Assembly: GCA_900323505.1 (NCBI GenBank)
Contig: OOIN01000003.1
Coordinates: forward strand, 310,001 to 374,000
Origin: Ustilago trichophora
Lineage: Eukaryota; Basidiomycota; Ustilaginomycetes; Ustilaginales; Ustilaginaceae
Reading direction: 5' to 3'
DNA: 64,000 nt
Shown: in pieces, positions 40,229 through 50,042 of the stretch
How the letters are laid out: every line of letters begins with the position of its first letter
How positions within the stretch are numbered: the stretch's first letter is position 1
Translations under genes and position numbers: made by a program
The notes under the pieces: model-generated
Database searches by the model: none
Told to the model about the DNA's origin: nothing
Seen by the model: only the letters and a program-made list of their open reading frames with translations

Positions 40229-41809
40229 TCTGAGCAACGGCCTGTCAAGACTTCTAGAGTGCACGGTAGGATGGGCGGGTGGGATACCTAGGCGGGTTCT
40301 GCGATGCTCGGCAATGCCTTGACTATGAGATTGAGAAAGGTGCGGCGACCAGGATCGAAGATGATGTGATGAGAGAAGGTCTTTAAGGATGAAAGTCGAG
40401 GTGGTCCGTGTCAACTTGCTGCACCTTTAAAGTGGAACCCTCTGAAACAAAAACGCGGAAATCGGAACACGCTTTCGGCTGAAGATGTTAGCACTCAATT
40501 TTGTAACAATACCAGACAATCGCGCCGGCGGGACAAAGCTGCGCATTCTTCGACGTATGCAAGGGGGAAGCAACGCGCATACCAAACGCTGAGGCTCTTT
40601 CAGATCGACCAACTTTAGACCGTCGCTCACTGCTAACCATGACCTTTGCTATTACTCCTCCTCGTTCCACCAGCTGCGCAACAGTGTTGGTTTCTCGGCT
40701 GTTCCTTTGTCTCTTGGACCCTGCATGCTCATTCTCCGCCCTCTTGTCACTCTTGCCTCATGCTACCGCGCAACATGCCGTTAGCGCGTCGTTCATACCG
40801 CTGCCTGCATCTTGACGGAATCGACCATGAGCTAGACGCTCCCTTTACCCCCTCCTGCGAGCTTGAGTCGACGACGTCCGTACTGCCTTGCCAAAAGAGG
40901 AAAGCGGCATGGTGAGGCGATTGGCTTGGACACTTGCGGTGTTCGGGCGTCCTATCCAACTTGGCATGAAAGCGCAGATCTTCCCTACAGCTAATTCCGT
41001 CTTCACTCCGGCCCCTTGCGTTGAGGATCTTCCAACTCGTGCATCCCTTTCGCCGTGACTTGCACTTTGAGCCAAGCAATAGTCTTCGCCATGGCCGTAG
41101 CTCACTCACAGCCGCCTTTGCCCTCCCCCATTGGATTGCGTTTGCTTGTACCGCCTACCGCGCCTTGAACACTACCACAGATTGCCACGCATCGCCCGTC
41201 CCTTAGTTCGATCCTGCCTTCCAGTCACACAAGCTCTGTTCCGTTCCTGTGCTGATCGCGACGAGCGGTCCGATGCGTCAGACCGCGTGCCAACTCCCAT
41301 TCTAGGACACGGCATCTCGTCTGCCCTTCTCGAGCCTGTCGACCTTGGAAGCCAGCTAGACTTGATCATCTTCAAGTTTGACATCTCCATTCACTCCTCT
41401 TAGCTTGTCACCATCATCTTCACCGCCACTCGCATCCCCACTCCCTCGCTCCAGCTCCCCCCCCCCCCCCCCCCATTTTCCCTTAGATTCTTTCTATCCC
41501 ACATCTATACCTTCCTTTGCCTTACACTCTTTCTAAAGACCGTGCAACTCACCGCTCTAGACGACTCTTTCCAACTAGCTTTCTCTCTTTCGTTTGCTCA
41601 ACTCTCATCGGATCGTTCTCAGCAGCGGAACAACTCAACCTTGAACAATATCCCACGCAGCCAAGGAGGTCAATCGGGAAGTAACAGAGAACCTCAAAGA
41701 CACTGACGCTAAGCAGACCAGGTCACGAAGGGAAAAAGGCAATCTTCGTCGAAACAGCCTTCTTTGCGCCTTTAAAGTCCCTGCGAGTCGTTAGAACGGC
41801 TTCGACGCA
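40229..41809. other. Intergenic, 1.6 kb, divergent
   Basis: Shared 5' region of Bet3 (minus) and the Axl2-type gene (plus). C/T-rich toward the right, with a C18 run at 41457. Open frames here have no family pattern. Confidence 0.45.
41457..41474 (+). repeat. C18 homopolymer
   Basis: Eighteen uninterrupted C residues in the 5' region of the 41810 gene. Length is uncertain in most sequencing methods. Confidence 0.85.
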
Positions 41810-44800
41810 ATGGTCTTCTCTCAAGGTGCAGCCGCCACCGCTGCGTGGGTCACAGCTTTTGTCTTCTTGTCAACGACAGCGGAAGCAGCGGTTCGCGTAG
41901 AGCGACCGATTAGCTCGCAGCTACCCAGTATCGCTCGTTTCGGCCAGCCTTATTCGTGGTCCCTCGCTCCCAACACGTTTGTAGACGTCAACGCGACAGC
42001 ACCGCTTCACTACAATGCCACTGGTCTGCCCTCTTGGGCCATCTTCGAGCCTGCTACTCTATCGGTATCAGGTACGCCACCTGCATCTCCGCCCGGAACT
42101 TCACGCACCAATACTACGGTCACTCTGACCGCAGTCAACCCAAAGACCGGAAGTACGGCGTCTACTCCGTTTCAGCTGATCACAATGAGTGGCTCGGGTC
42201 CTATCGTCAACAAACCTCTCGCAGAACAGCTACCCAACGTCACAACACTCGGAGCCAGATCCATCCTGCCTTCCGGCGCGCAACTTCTACCCCTCGGCTG
42301 GTCCTTTTCGCTTGGCTTTGCGGGTGACACGTTCACCTCGGATAGCCATCGCGTCTATCTCTCAGCAGCTCTCGCTGATGGATCTCCCTTACCGAATTGG
42401 ATGCATCTCGATCAGACTGTCACGCTTTGGGGCCTGGCCCCCACAGATGTTCACACGGCCGGCAGCTTCTACACGGTGGTCGTCACTGCCAGTGACGTAC
42501 CAGGCTATGCAGGCGTCAACAGCTCGCTCCAGATGGTTGTGAGTGGGGCTTCTCTCATCCAGGCCGCGCCTTTCCCCACAATCAACACCACCGCTGGGCA
42601 GTCATTCCAGACAGCTTTGCCACTGGACAGTATCGTGGACTCGAGGGGCAATCCTGTCGACCAGACTCAGCTGCGCGTATCCGCCAACACGAGCTCCGTT
42701 GGGTCGTGGCTCTCCTTCGACGAAAATTCGCGCACCTTCTCTGGAACGCCCCCGTTCAATCTCACCAGCAGTGAGCCCATGTCGCTCACTGTGCCTGTCA
42801 CTCTGGCCAACGCCACTAACAGGGACGCTGCGACCGTGCCTGCCTCTGCCCGGATCATCGTCTTCCCATCCTCCTTTTCGGCCTCGTCCCTACCCGACGT
42901 CCAAGTTGTCCCGGGAAAGATGTTCCAAGTCGAGCTCGGTCAGTATTTCCGACAGAGCCCATCACCGCCTCAGCTGACGCTGGATCCGCCCTCAGCCGGC
43001 GAATGGATCCACTTCGACCCCTCCACCATGCTGCTTTCGGGAAATCCTCCCAAGAGCGGCGCACAGCGCGTGCAGGTGCAACTGTCGGTGGAGACCACAG
43101 AAGCGAGCAACTACCGCAGCATATCTACCGAAAGCTTCGCCATCACCCCAGACTCATCTTCGATTTCCCCTACACCACTTCCGGCTCCAAGCCATAGCAC
43201 CAATGCCGGACCTACCAGCGCGTCCAGCTCAGCTTCTTCCACAAATGGATTCGCTTCATCAGAGACTTCCTCCGATTCGGGGCGTGGCGGTTTGAGCAGC
43301 AAAGCCAAATTCGCTCTCGCAGCATCTTTGGGCGGAGTTGGTGGCCTATTCATGCTCATTCTGCTCATGATGTGCTGTCGCCGCTACTGTGCAGCTGAAG
43401 ATCGCCACTTCCGCGGCGGAGAGTCTGATGATGGTCGCTCGGACTGCGAAAAGTCGTACAACATCCATGGAGGTGATGATGATCGAACGCTGGCCGACGA
43501 GAGATCTCCTCGATTTGGATGGGCGAGTCTTGGTCCTGGCAGCAAGAAGCTCGGCAAAGGCAAGAAGGAAGACGAAGAGGCCAGTCCTTATCTTGATCCT
43601 TACGCTGCTGTTGCTGCTGACGGCACCTCGATTGCTGACCGATCACCCTTCTCGGACGCGATGACGTTGGCACCTTCTGACGAAGGTCATGGACGAAAAA
43701 CTTCAGATGGAAACCCTCGTCAGATCGTCACCACGATGGCGAACGTGGCTCCGAGAGGAAACGCTGCCCCTGCATTTGTGCCTGCTCCTGCTTTCACGAT
43801 CACCAACCCTTCACCGCTGGCGGTGGAGAAGCCGAGACGCAGCTCGGTACTGAATCTGTTCAGCAGGACACCCAAAGCATCCAAGTCGAGTCGTTCCATC
43901 AATAGCCTAGCTACCGCGGCTCCTCATCCTTACCACGGTGAGGCTGATGAGCTTGGTATGGGACTCGGGCAAGGCATGGATGAGCGTAGGGAAGACATGA
44001 CCCGCCCGACCTCGATCGGGCTGGGGCTCGAAGGCATGATGGGTCGTGACTTATCCCAGATGACCACCTCTAAGAGTCTTGCTGCTCGCAGCAGCTGGGA
44101 ATCCAATCTCTTCTACGACGACACGATGGATCGCGGAGTCAGCACTGCCGCTGCCCCAAGCACTCCGGAGCGACGCCGCAGTGCAGCTTTGCGCACTGAA
44201 AGTCTCAGTCTCGACTCTCCCCTTGAAGTGCCCGTCCGCCGCACTCTGATCTCGGCACCTATGCGACACAGGAACGCGCACATCAGCACCTCGCCCGCCT
44301 TCAATCTGAACAACGGCTTTGAAAGCTCGCCCGAGCGCGACGATGAGATCTCCAGAGACCGACTGAGGGATCCCCGCTACTCGAACGCGACGGCGAGTGT
44401 GGGACACAGCCGAACCCGCGGAGGTGCCGGCGGATCGGTCGACTTGGATGACGCCGTGGTAGAGTATGCTCGCAAGGTGAGCGTCGAAGCATCTGGCACC
44501 ATTGCACCTCCCCAGCAAGTCAGTATTCAGCAAGGGCAGCGCAACCTTTCGCAGCATCTCGAGAACTACATGCACCAGAACCCACGAGGTGGATCGATGG
44601 ATACGAATCGCAGCGGTCCTGCCTCGCATGCAGCGGATGACGATGATCCGTTCGAAGACGCCGAGGATGACCCGACTGTTGCTGCCATGATGCGAGCAAC
44701 TGCAGAAAACACTAAGAGAAACTCAGCGGCTAGTTATGTGCCTGACTTGGCCGGTGCAGAGACTGGAGCTGTACGATACACAGACAGCCGCCGAAGCTCG

Positions 44801-45784
44801 ATGAAACCTGCTGCAGCGGCTGCTGGCGTCGGTACTCCAAGCCGCGCTGGAGGGATCGGACCTAGAAGCAGCGACGAAGACGAGCGATTGCCGACAGTTC
44901 GAGCGGTGAGACAGTCTACAGGACCTGTTCCTGCCTCTCCTATCGTTCCTGGTGCCTCCAATCGCGTCAGTGCCATCGCTAGGAACGAGAATCCACAGAC
45001 ACCCGTTCGCACCAACCGCTCTTCGGTCACGACTGGTGCCGCCGAATCAGGCACTGCTTCAGCTAGTGGTGCCCGTCCCTGGTCTGCCAACTCAAGCGCC
45101 TCTCGTGGAGCAGGACTGTTCCAAACTCCTCAATCGACCGCTACACCTTCTCGCACACGACCTTCGCACAATCCCTCATCCTCCATCTCGCACCGCCGCA
45201 GCGACTCTTCGGCACGCTCAGGCGATGGGCCTCCTCCAGCTGGAGGTTCGACCCCATGGTCCCGCATCAAGTCGCACAATGTCACCGTCCGACCGGGGGA
45301 GCTGATCCGCGTGTCTGCACTCTCTGGCACCGCCGCACCTCCAATGGTAGGCGGCGCCCCTGGCTCTCCTGGAAAACGATCCGGTCGCAAGCTCAGCTAC
45401 CACCCTGTCCTCCAGGACGAGAAGTACTTTGAGTACTACAACACCTGGCCCGACTTCCTCCAATGGCTGAGATGGGACGATCGCATGCAAGAACTCTCAG
45501 GTACTGTCCCACCCAAGTTTGGACCCACACCGCTCAGCTTGAAATTGGCCATCCTCGCCAGGCCGACTGGAGGCGCTCCGCCTAGCCCTAGCCCCAACTC
45601 GAGCCCAAGCAAGTTCGGCAACAGGACAAGCTATGGCCATGCTCGGACGGGTTCCAACGCTTCCAATGCCTCCAACAACGTAGGAATGGCTGGAAGCGAG
45701 GACGAGGTGGCGGCTATTGTCGTGCTCAACATCCAGAAGATGGCCCCAAGCACGCCCGGGAACAACACCAGCAACTTTATCTAA
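41810..45784 (+). CDS. Axl2/Bud10-type cadherin-like membrane protein
   Basis: Single exon, 1324 residues. The signal peptide covers residues 1-26 (ending AEAA). The outside part has repeats of the dystroglycan-type cadherin-like domain: LPSWAIFEPATLSVSGTPP near 70, LPNWMHLDQTVTLWG near 195, WLSFDENSRTFSGTPP near 300, WIHFDPSTMLLSGNPP near 395. A Ser-rich stalk and one membrane helix (residues about 503-523, GGVGGLFMLILLMMCC) follow, then a cytoplasmic tail of 800 Ser-rich residues. This plan is that of Axl2, the bud-site landmark that recruits septin and Cdc42 regulators. Near residue 1215 the inside tail holds another such motif (FLQWLRWDDRMQELSGTVPP). A role in polarity is inferred from the family. 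Confidence 0.82.
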   Translation: MVFSQGAAATAAWVTAFVFLSTTAEAAVRVERPISSQLPSIARFGQPYSWSLAPNTFVDVNATAPLHYNATGLPSWAIFEPATLSVSGTPPASPPGTSRTNTTVTLTAVNPKTGSTASTPFQLITMSGSGPIVNKPLAEQLPNVTTLGARSILPSGAQLLPLGWSFSLGFAGDTFTSDSHRVYLSAALADGSPLPNWMHLDQTVTLWGLAPTDVHTAGSFYTVVVTASDVPGYAGVNSSLQMVVSGASLIQAAPFPTINTTAGQSFQTALPLDSIVDSRGNPVDQTQLRVSANTSSVGSWLSFDENSRTFSGTPPFNLTSSEPMSLTVPVTLANATNRDAATVPASARIIVFPSSFSASSLPDVQVVPGKMFQVELGQYFRQSPSPPQLTLDPPSAGEWIHFDPSTMLLSGNPPKSGAQRVQVQLSVETTEASNYRSISTESFAITPDSSSISPTPLPAPSHSTNAGPTSASSSASSTNGFASSETSSDSGRGGLSSKAKFALAASLGGVGGLFMLILLMMCCRRYCAAEDRHFRGGESDDGRSDCEKSYNIHGGDDDRTLADERSPRFGWASLGPGSKKLGKGKKEDEEASPYLDPYAAVAADGTSIADRSPFSDAMTLAPSDEGHGRKTSDGNPRQIVTTMANVAPRGNAAPAFVPAPAFTITNPSPLAVEKPRRSSVLNLFSRTPKASKSSRSINSLATAAPHPYHGEADELGMGLGQGMDERREDMTRPTSIGLGLEGMMGRDLSQMTTSKSLAARSSWESNLFYDDTMDRGVSTAAAPSTPERRRSAALRTESLSLDSPLEVPVRRTLISAPMRHRNAHISTSPAFNLNNGFESSPERDDEISRDRLRDPRYSNATASVGHSRTRGGAGGSVDLDDAVVEYARKVSVEASGTIAPPQQVSIQQGQRNLSQHLENYMHQNPRGGSMDTNRSGPASHAADDDDPFEDAEDDPTVAAMMRATAENTKRNSAASYVPDLAGAETGAVRYTDSRRSSMKPAAAAAGVGTPSRAGGIGPRSSDEDERLPTVRAVRQSTGPVPASPIVPGASNRVSAIARNENPQTPVRTNRSSVTTGAAESGTASASGARPWSANSSASRGAGLFQTPQSTATPSRTRPSHNPSSSISHRRSDSSARSGDGPPPAGGSTPWSRIKSHNVTVRPGELIRVSALSGTAAPPMVGGAPGSPGKRSGRKLSYHPVLQDEKYFEYYNTWPDFLQWLRWDDRMQELSGTVPPKFGPTPLSLKLAILARPTGGAPPSPSPNSSPSKFGNRTSYGHARTGSNASNASNNVGMAGSEDEVAAIVVLNIQKMAPSTPGNNTSNFI

Positions 45785-46730
45785 CTAACTTGACAATCTT
45801 TTTCGCACACCTCTTGTCTCTTTTCCCGATGATGGTCCGCCGAGCAAGAGGCTCTGGCCTGGGACCCGATCGGTTTTTTTCTTTCGACACCTACTGTATC
45901 CATAGCTCACATTCTCTCGTTCAAAGACTCTGACCCACCATGTGCGGTGTGAAGGTGTGAAGGCGGGTAAATCGGGTGAGAGGCATGACATCGGGTTGAA
46001 TCACAGTAAATTTTCCGAAAGAGAGAGGCAGCGCCGAGAAAGAAAAAAAGCGACAAAAATAAAGATGCACTTGACATGCCGGAGAAATCTGTCGAGTTAT
46101 GCAGCCTGCATTACCGTACTCTCACGCCTCCCTCGCCTTTTCCCTCCGTGATACATTCGCACAACCCATCCATCCCAATTTATCCTTTTGGATAAGTGAA
46201 GTTCTAGAAACTTGTCAAGTGAAGTGCGTACCAATCCTTCGGGCCAGCTTTGGCCACACACCCGCGGCTTCCGTTTCGCCCTAAACAGTGTGGTCCGTGT
46301 CTCGAGAGTGATCTTTACCGACAGGTGGCGTTATCTCTCGCGTCGAGAAGCGGGAAGCAGTTGGATTGACAGTGTACTCTTTCTCATCCATACCCACGCT
46401 ATGCTTACTTTGGTGAGCTGTGTGCAGCCGTGTGGGAGTAAAGATGCTTTGGCGAGAAACAAAAACTGGCATTCGACCTTTCAAATAAGGTTTGCCGCAA
46501 GCGGAACCTCTTCCCCTTTCTCTTCCCTCTTTTCTCCCAACTTGTTCCTCCTGCCATCCCTTCCGTTTCCTTTGTCGTTCTGACGAAGAGGAGTCGCCAA
46601 GCCGCTTTTGTGGCGGTCTCGAAAGATAGATAGAGACAAAGACAGGCTGGATCTGCATTCGGCCTTCAAGGCTTAAGCAAGACGACTAGAAGCACGAGGT
46701 TGGGAAAGGTGAGACATTCCACTTCCCCAA
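45785..46730. other. Intergenic
   Basis: 3' region of the 41810 gene and flank of the small minus ORF at 46731. No gene recognised. Confidence 0.45.
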
Positions 46731-47078
46731 TCATTTCTTTCCGTCCATCGCATTATACGCCTCGATAGATCGGGTAAGTACCAGAATGGTCCATCTATGG
46801 TCAAAATTAGGAGAAGCGGCTTTTGAGGCAGGAGAGGACGGGATGAGGGCTACCGAGGGGGTTAGCTCGACAGGCAAAGGGAGATTCGGATTGGTCCAAG
46901 ACAGACGGACGCGGTTGCCGATCGTGAAGCAGATCCTTCCCTTGGACTCCCGTTCAGCACGGTCTACCTGAGCCATGTAAAGCTCACTGGTGATCATGCT
47001 AGGGCCGTCAGGCTGTAGGAGAGGCTCATTAGGAAACATTCGCTGTTGAGCGGATGAGAGGGTGTGTTCCAAAGACAT
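46731..47078 (-). CDS. Doubtful small protein, 115 residues
   Basis: An ATG-started frame on the minus strand, MSLEHTLSSAQQRMFPNEPL to a stop at 46731, without intron. It has a mixed, protein-like composition (RICFTIGNRVRLSWTNPNLP, FDHRWTILVLTRSIEAYNAM), unlike the low-complexity shadows around it. It has no signal peptide, membrane segment or motif I recognise. It is divergent to the 47338 gene, 260 bp apart. It may be a real small gene conserved in smuts, or a chance frame. Confidence 0.4.
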   Translation of the reverse strand: MSLEHTLSSAQQRMFPNEPLLQPDGPSMITSELYMAQVDRAERESKGRICFTIGNRVRLSWTNPNLPLPVELTPSVALIPSSPASKAASPNFDHRWTILVLTRSIEAYNAMDGKK

Positions 47079-47337
47079 GGCACAGTCTCGGATCAGCCAA
47101 TGCTACACACTTTGGGTTCCACACCACCTTGGCGCCTCCGCGAGACCGAGACATCCATCTCTTGCGCCTTCTTTCATTGCCTCTTCCCACAACAACTACA
47201 TCGATCACTATCTCCTTCTTCTCCATCACATCGCCTACCTACTGACATATCGACCATCTCTGCCTTGTCTACCTACTACCTCCTTATATCCTCAACAACC
47301 AAACCTAATCTAACGCGGCGAAAACTCGCTGTTGGAT

Positions 47338-49926
47338 ATGTCCCTATCTTCCCTGGCCACGGCCTCGGATCGCACAATTACTCAATCTTCCTCCCCCCTG
47401 GAATCCTCGTTGGAATTCTCGGCCGCTACCACGGCGTGCAACACCGTCTCTGGCGATAGAAAGGACAAGCCTCCCCATCTTGACGCAAACGAGTTCAGAA
47501 GAAGACCTTTTAGGCGTCTGCCCATCCCTCCAGCGCTTATCTCTGCTACGAAAGTTGAATCTCGAGCCGATTCTGTCGGTGTCAGTCTCGGTTACGGCCT
47601 TTCTGCACCTTATCACGAAGAACGAGAGGAGGACGGGGAAGAAAGCTTCCCAGAGTCACCGGGAAATTCGCCACTTTCTCAATTCCAGCGGTCTCACCAG
47701 CGGGAGGATAAAGAAGAGAGACGATACTCACTTTCCCCACCGGCACTTCGTCAAAAGCACTGGAGGAACAGGAGCGAGCCTGAAGCTGCCGCCGGGAAAC
47801 AACTTCACCCCTCCCCACCGCCACTGGAACTCGAGATTCAACCTGAAGACCTGATTCCAGCGGCAAAGCGAAAAGTGCTCAAGCGGAAACCTATCCCCCA
47901 GTCACTTTTTGTCCAAGCAAACATCGAAGAAAAACAGCGCAGCTGGAGCGTCCCCGACATCTTCAGGGGTACGTTGTTGGACGAAGATCAAGAAAAGCTC
48001 GACATCGAGAGTTCGAACCAGTTGGGTCTCTTTTTCCCTTCAACGGTTGACTCGCAACAGCAGATTACCGGAGTAACACCACCCTTGCTCGCCAACACAG
48101 AGCCAAATCGTACCGAACCTCAGGCTCAACCTCAACCTCAAATACAGACACAGCGACAATTGCGTCGTTCCACGCGGTCGATTTCAGAATCTCTTCCACG
48201 TCCACGCCTCCCGTTTGCTGTTGCTGCTACACACGACTCTCACAAGGTTAGACTTGGAGTGCACGCGGGTGGATCACCGGATTCGACCGCGCTAGAACGA
48301 AGTCCTTTTTCCAGTGGCGGTAGCGACTCTTCTGATATTTGGGAGGAGAGACAACCACGCAGAGGTAGAACGAGGAGCGGAAGCGCACCAGTCTATACTA
48401 CCGGACAGGATTTGGGAGGAGGAGAGATTGAGCAAAGGCATATATTAAGGAGAGTTTCGAGGAGACAAGAGGGGGAGATGCGGTCCGTGTACCTCTCCCG
48501 TCCTTCACCTTCTGCTTCTCCTAGTGGGGCTCATTATACTGCCCTGCCCACAGCTATGATTGACTATCCGAATAGCGCCCTCGCCGAGACGGAAGGAGTA
48601 GAAGTCTTGCGCACCCCAGACCCGCCTTCCCAATCATCTTTCGCGCCAGCTCGAGCCCACCAGCACAACTACAACATGTCGTCTTCGACCTCCTCCATTT
48701 ATGACAGCTTGCGCACTGGCAGTTGGGACAACACCATCGCTGCATCGCACCACCATAATCATCCTCGGGGACGCTCATCATCCGAAAGCAGCATGGCATC
48801 GCTCCTAGCCCTGCAACAGCATATTCAGCAGCGGAACCATTTGCGACAATTTGCTCCACCTGGGCTGTCAGATCCGCATCTGCCTCCTGAAATCCAGAGC
48901 AGACTCTCACGAGAGGGTATCTCAGCTGCGGGAGACATGGCGGAAGCAATAGTGAAGGAGCACGGTGAGAGATCCGAAGGAGGGATGGTGGGACAATTTG
49001 GAGCGCTTCGAATCAAAAATTTCGCGCTTGATAATGACGACGACCACGAAGAAGAACACTTCCAGCTGCCCTATCTGTCTTCTTCTGAATCATACTATTC
49101 GAAAAAGGAAGCCACTGCTGCTTCTGGGGTTGGTGGTGGGCTGAGACACATGTTCTCGAACCCACTCTTCGCTTCTGCCCACTCTAGAGAAGATTCATCT
49201 CCACCACCATCTTTGGGATCACTGAGAGAACGTCGTGCAAAGCCACCTATTCGAATTGCGCTCTCTCCCACCACCGCTCCCACCAACAATCCTGTGAACC
49301 AGCTGCGGAAGAAAGCGAGCAAATCCCACATCTTGTCCCCAACATCGACGGTACAATCTCCCCCACCGCACCCTCCACCCACAACTCCGCTTCCTGATTT
49401 GCCTGCCCCACCCGGATCAGCTCCTTTGCTTGCGGCAACAGCAGTAGGAGGGGGCAAACAGCAGCAGCGTCTTTTGCTCACGAAACGCTCGTGGACGCGG
49501 TCTAGTAGCACCCCTGTTAGCCCGAATGTTGTCGTAACGACACCTGGGAGACATCGTAATCATGGGTTGACAAAGAGTCAGGGTGATATCTCTGCTCCTC
49601 TCCCGACTGCGACTTCTGCTGGGGTTGATGGGTGGGATGGATTGGCGACACCGGTGACGGCAGGATTGCCTGCGTTGGTACATGACGGGCAACCGGATAC
49701 TCCGCTTACCGCCACCACGGAGAGCGCGATCACACCAGTAAGGCCAACTGCAGGTAAATTCGACGGCTTGCTCGCTTTCCTCTCCTCCAAAACCCGCAAC
49801 AGCAGCGACGAGGGAGGGAGAGAAAGTCCTCGAGCCAAAAAGCTTCTCAGCAATCACCGCCATAGCGGCGAGGAGCTTCCTACATCGTCTTCTGCTGGAC
49901 CCATCGTCTACGGCCTGGCTCTGTAA
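47338..49926 (+). CDS. Unknown Ser/Pro-rich disordered protein
   Basis: Single exon, 862 residues from the ATG at 47338. The whole chain is Ser, Pro, Glu and Arg-rich, with stretches such as RKPIPQSLF, PRRGRTRSGSAP, HHHNHPRGRSSSESS and many SP sites. A region near residues 500-560 (LLALQQHIQQRNHLRQFAPP) may form a helix. No folded domain, signal peptide or membrane segment is seen. Many SP/TP sites would suit control by cyclin-dependent or MAP kinases, but this is inference. I do not recognise the family. Confidence 0.65.
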   Translation: MSLSSLATASDRTITQSSSPLESSLEFSAATTACNTVSGDRKDKPPHLDANEFRRRPFRRLPIPPALISATKVESRADSVGVSLGYGLSAPYHEEREEDGEESFPESPGNSPLSQFQRSHQREDKEERRYSLSPPALRQKHWRNRSEPEAAAGKQLHPSPPPLELEIQPEDLIPAAKRKVLKRKPIPQSLFVQANIEEKQRSWSVPDIFRGTLLDEDQEKLDIESSNQLGLFFPSTVDSQQQITGVTPPLLANTEPNRTEPQAQPQPQIQTQRQLRRSTRSISESLPRPRLPFAVAATHDSHKVRLGVHAGGSPDSTALERSPFSSGGSDSSDIWEERQPRRGRTRSGSAPVYTTGQDLGGGEIEQRHILRRVSRRQEGEMRSVYLSRPSPSASPSGAHYTALPTAMIDYPNSALAETEGVEVLRTPDPPSQSSFAPARAHQHNYNMSSSTSSIYDSLRTGSWDNTIAASHHHNHPRGRSSSESSMASLLALQQHIQQRNHLRQFAPPGLSDPHLPPEIQSRLSREGISAAGDMAEAIVKEHGERSEGGMVGQFGALRIKNFALDNDDDHEEEHFQLPYLSSSESYYSKKEATAASGVGGGLRHMFSNPLFASAHSREDSSPPPSLGSLRERRAKPPIRIALSPTTAPTNNPVNQLRKKASKSHILSPTSTVQSPPPHPPPTTPLPDLPAPPGSAPLLAATAVGGGKQQQRLLLTKRSWTRSSSTPVSPNVVVTTPGRHRNHGLTKSQGDISAPLPTATSAGVDGWDGLATPVTAGLPALVHDGQPDTPLTATTESAITPVRPTAGKFDGLLAFLSSKTRNSSDEGGRESPRAKKLLSNHRHSGEELPTSSSAGPIVYGLAL

Positions 49927-50042
49927 CACAATTTGTTTTCTCCACACATGATTCGCTTCTTACACCATAGCCAAGGGCTTTTCACTCTCGAAATCAATTC
50001 TGTTCGTGCCTCAGAGACTATGTACAGCTACGTGTGTGAGAT

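Noticed and set aside
40646..41403. Series of open frames between Bet3 and the Axl2-type gene
   Set aside because: Short, overlapping in several phases, with no splice pattern joining them. They are taken as a long C/T-rich 5' region.
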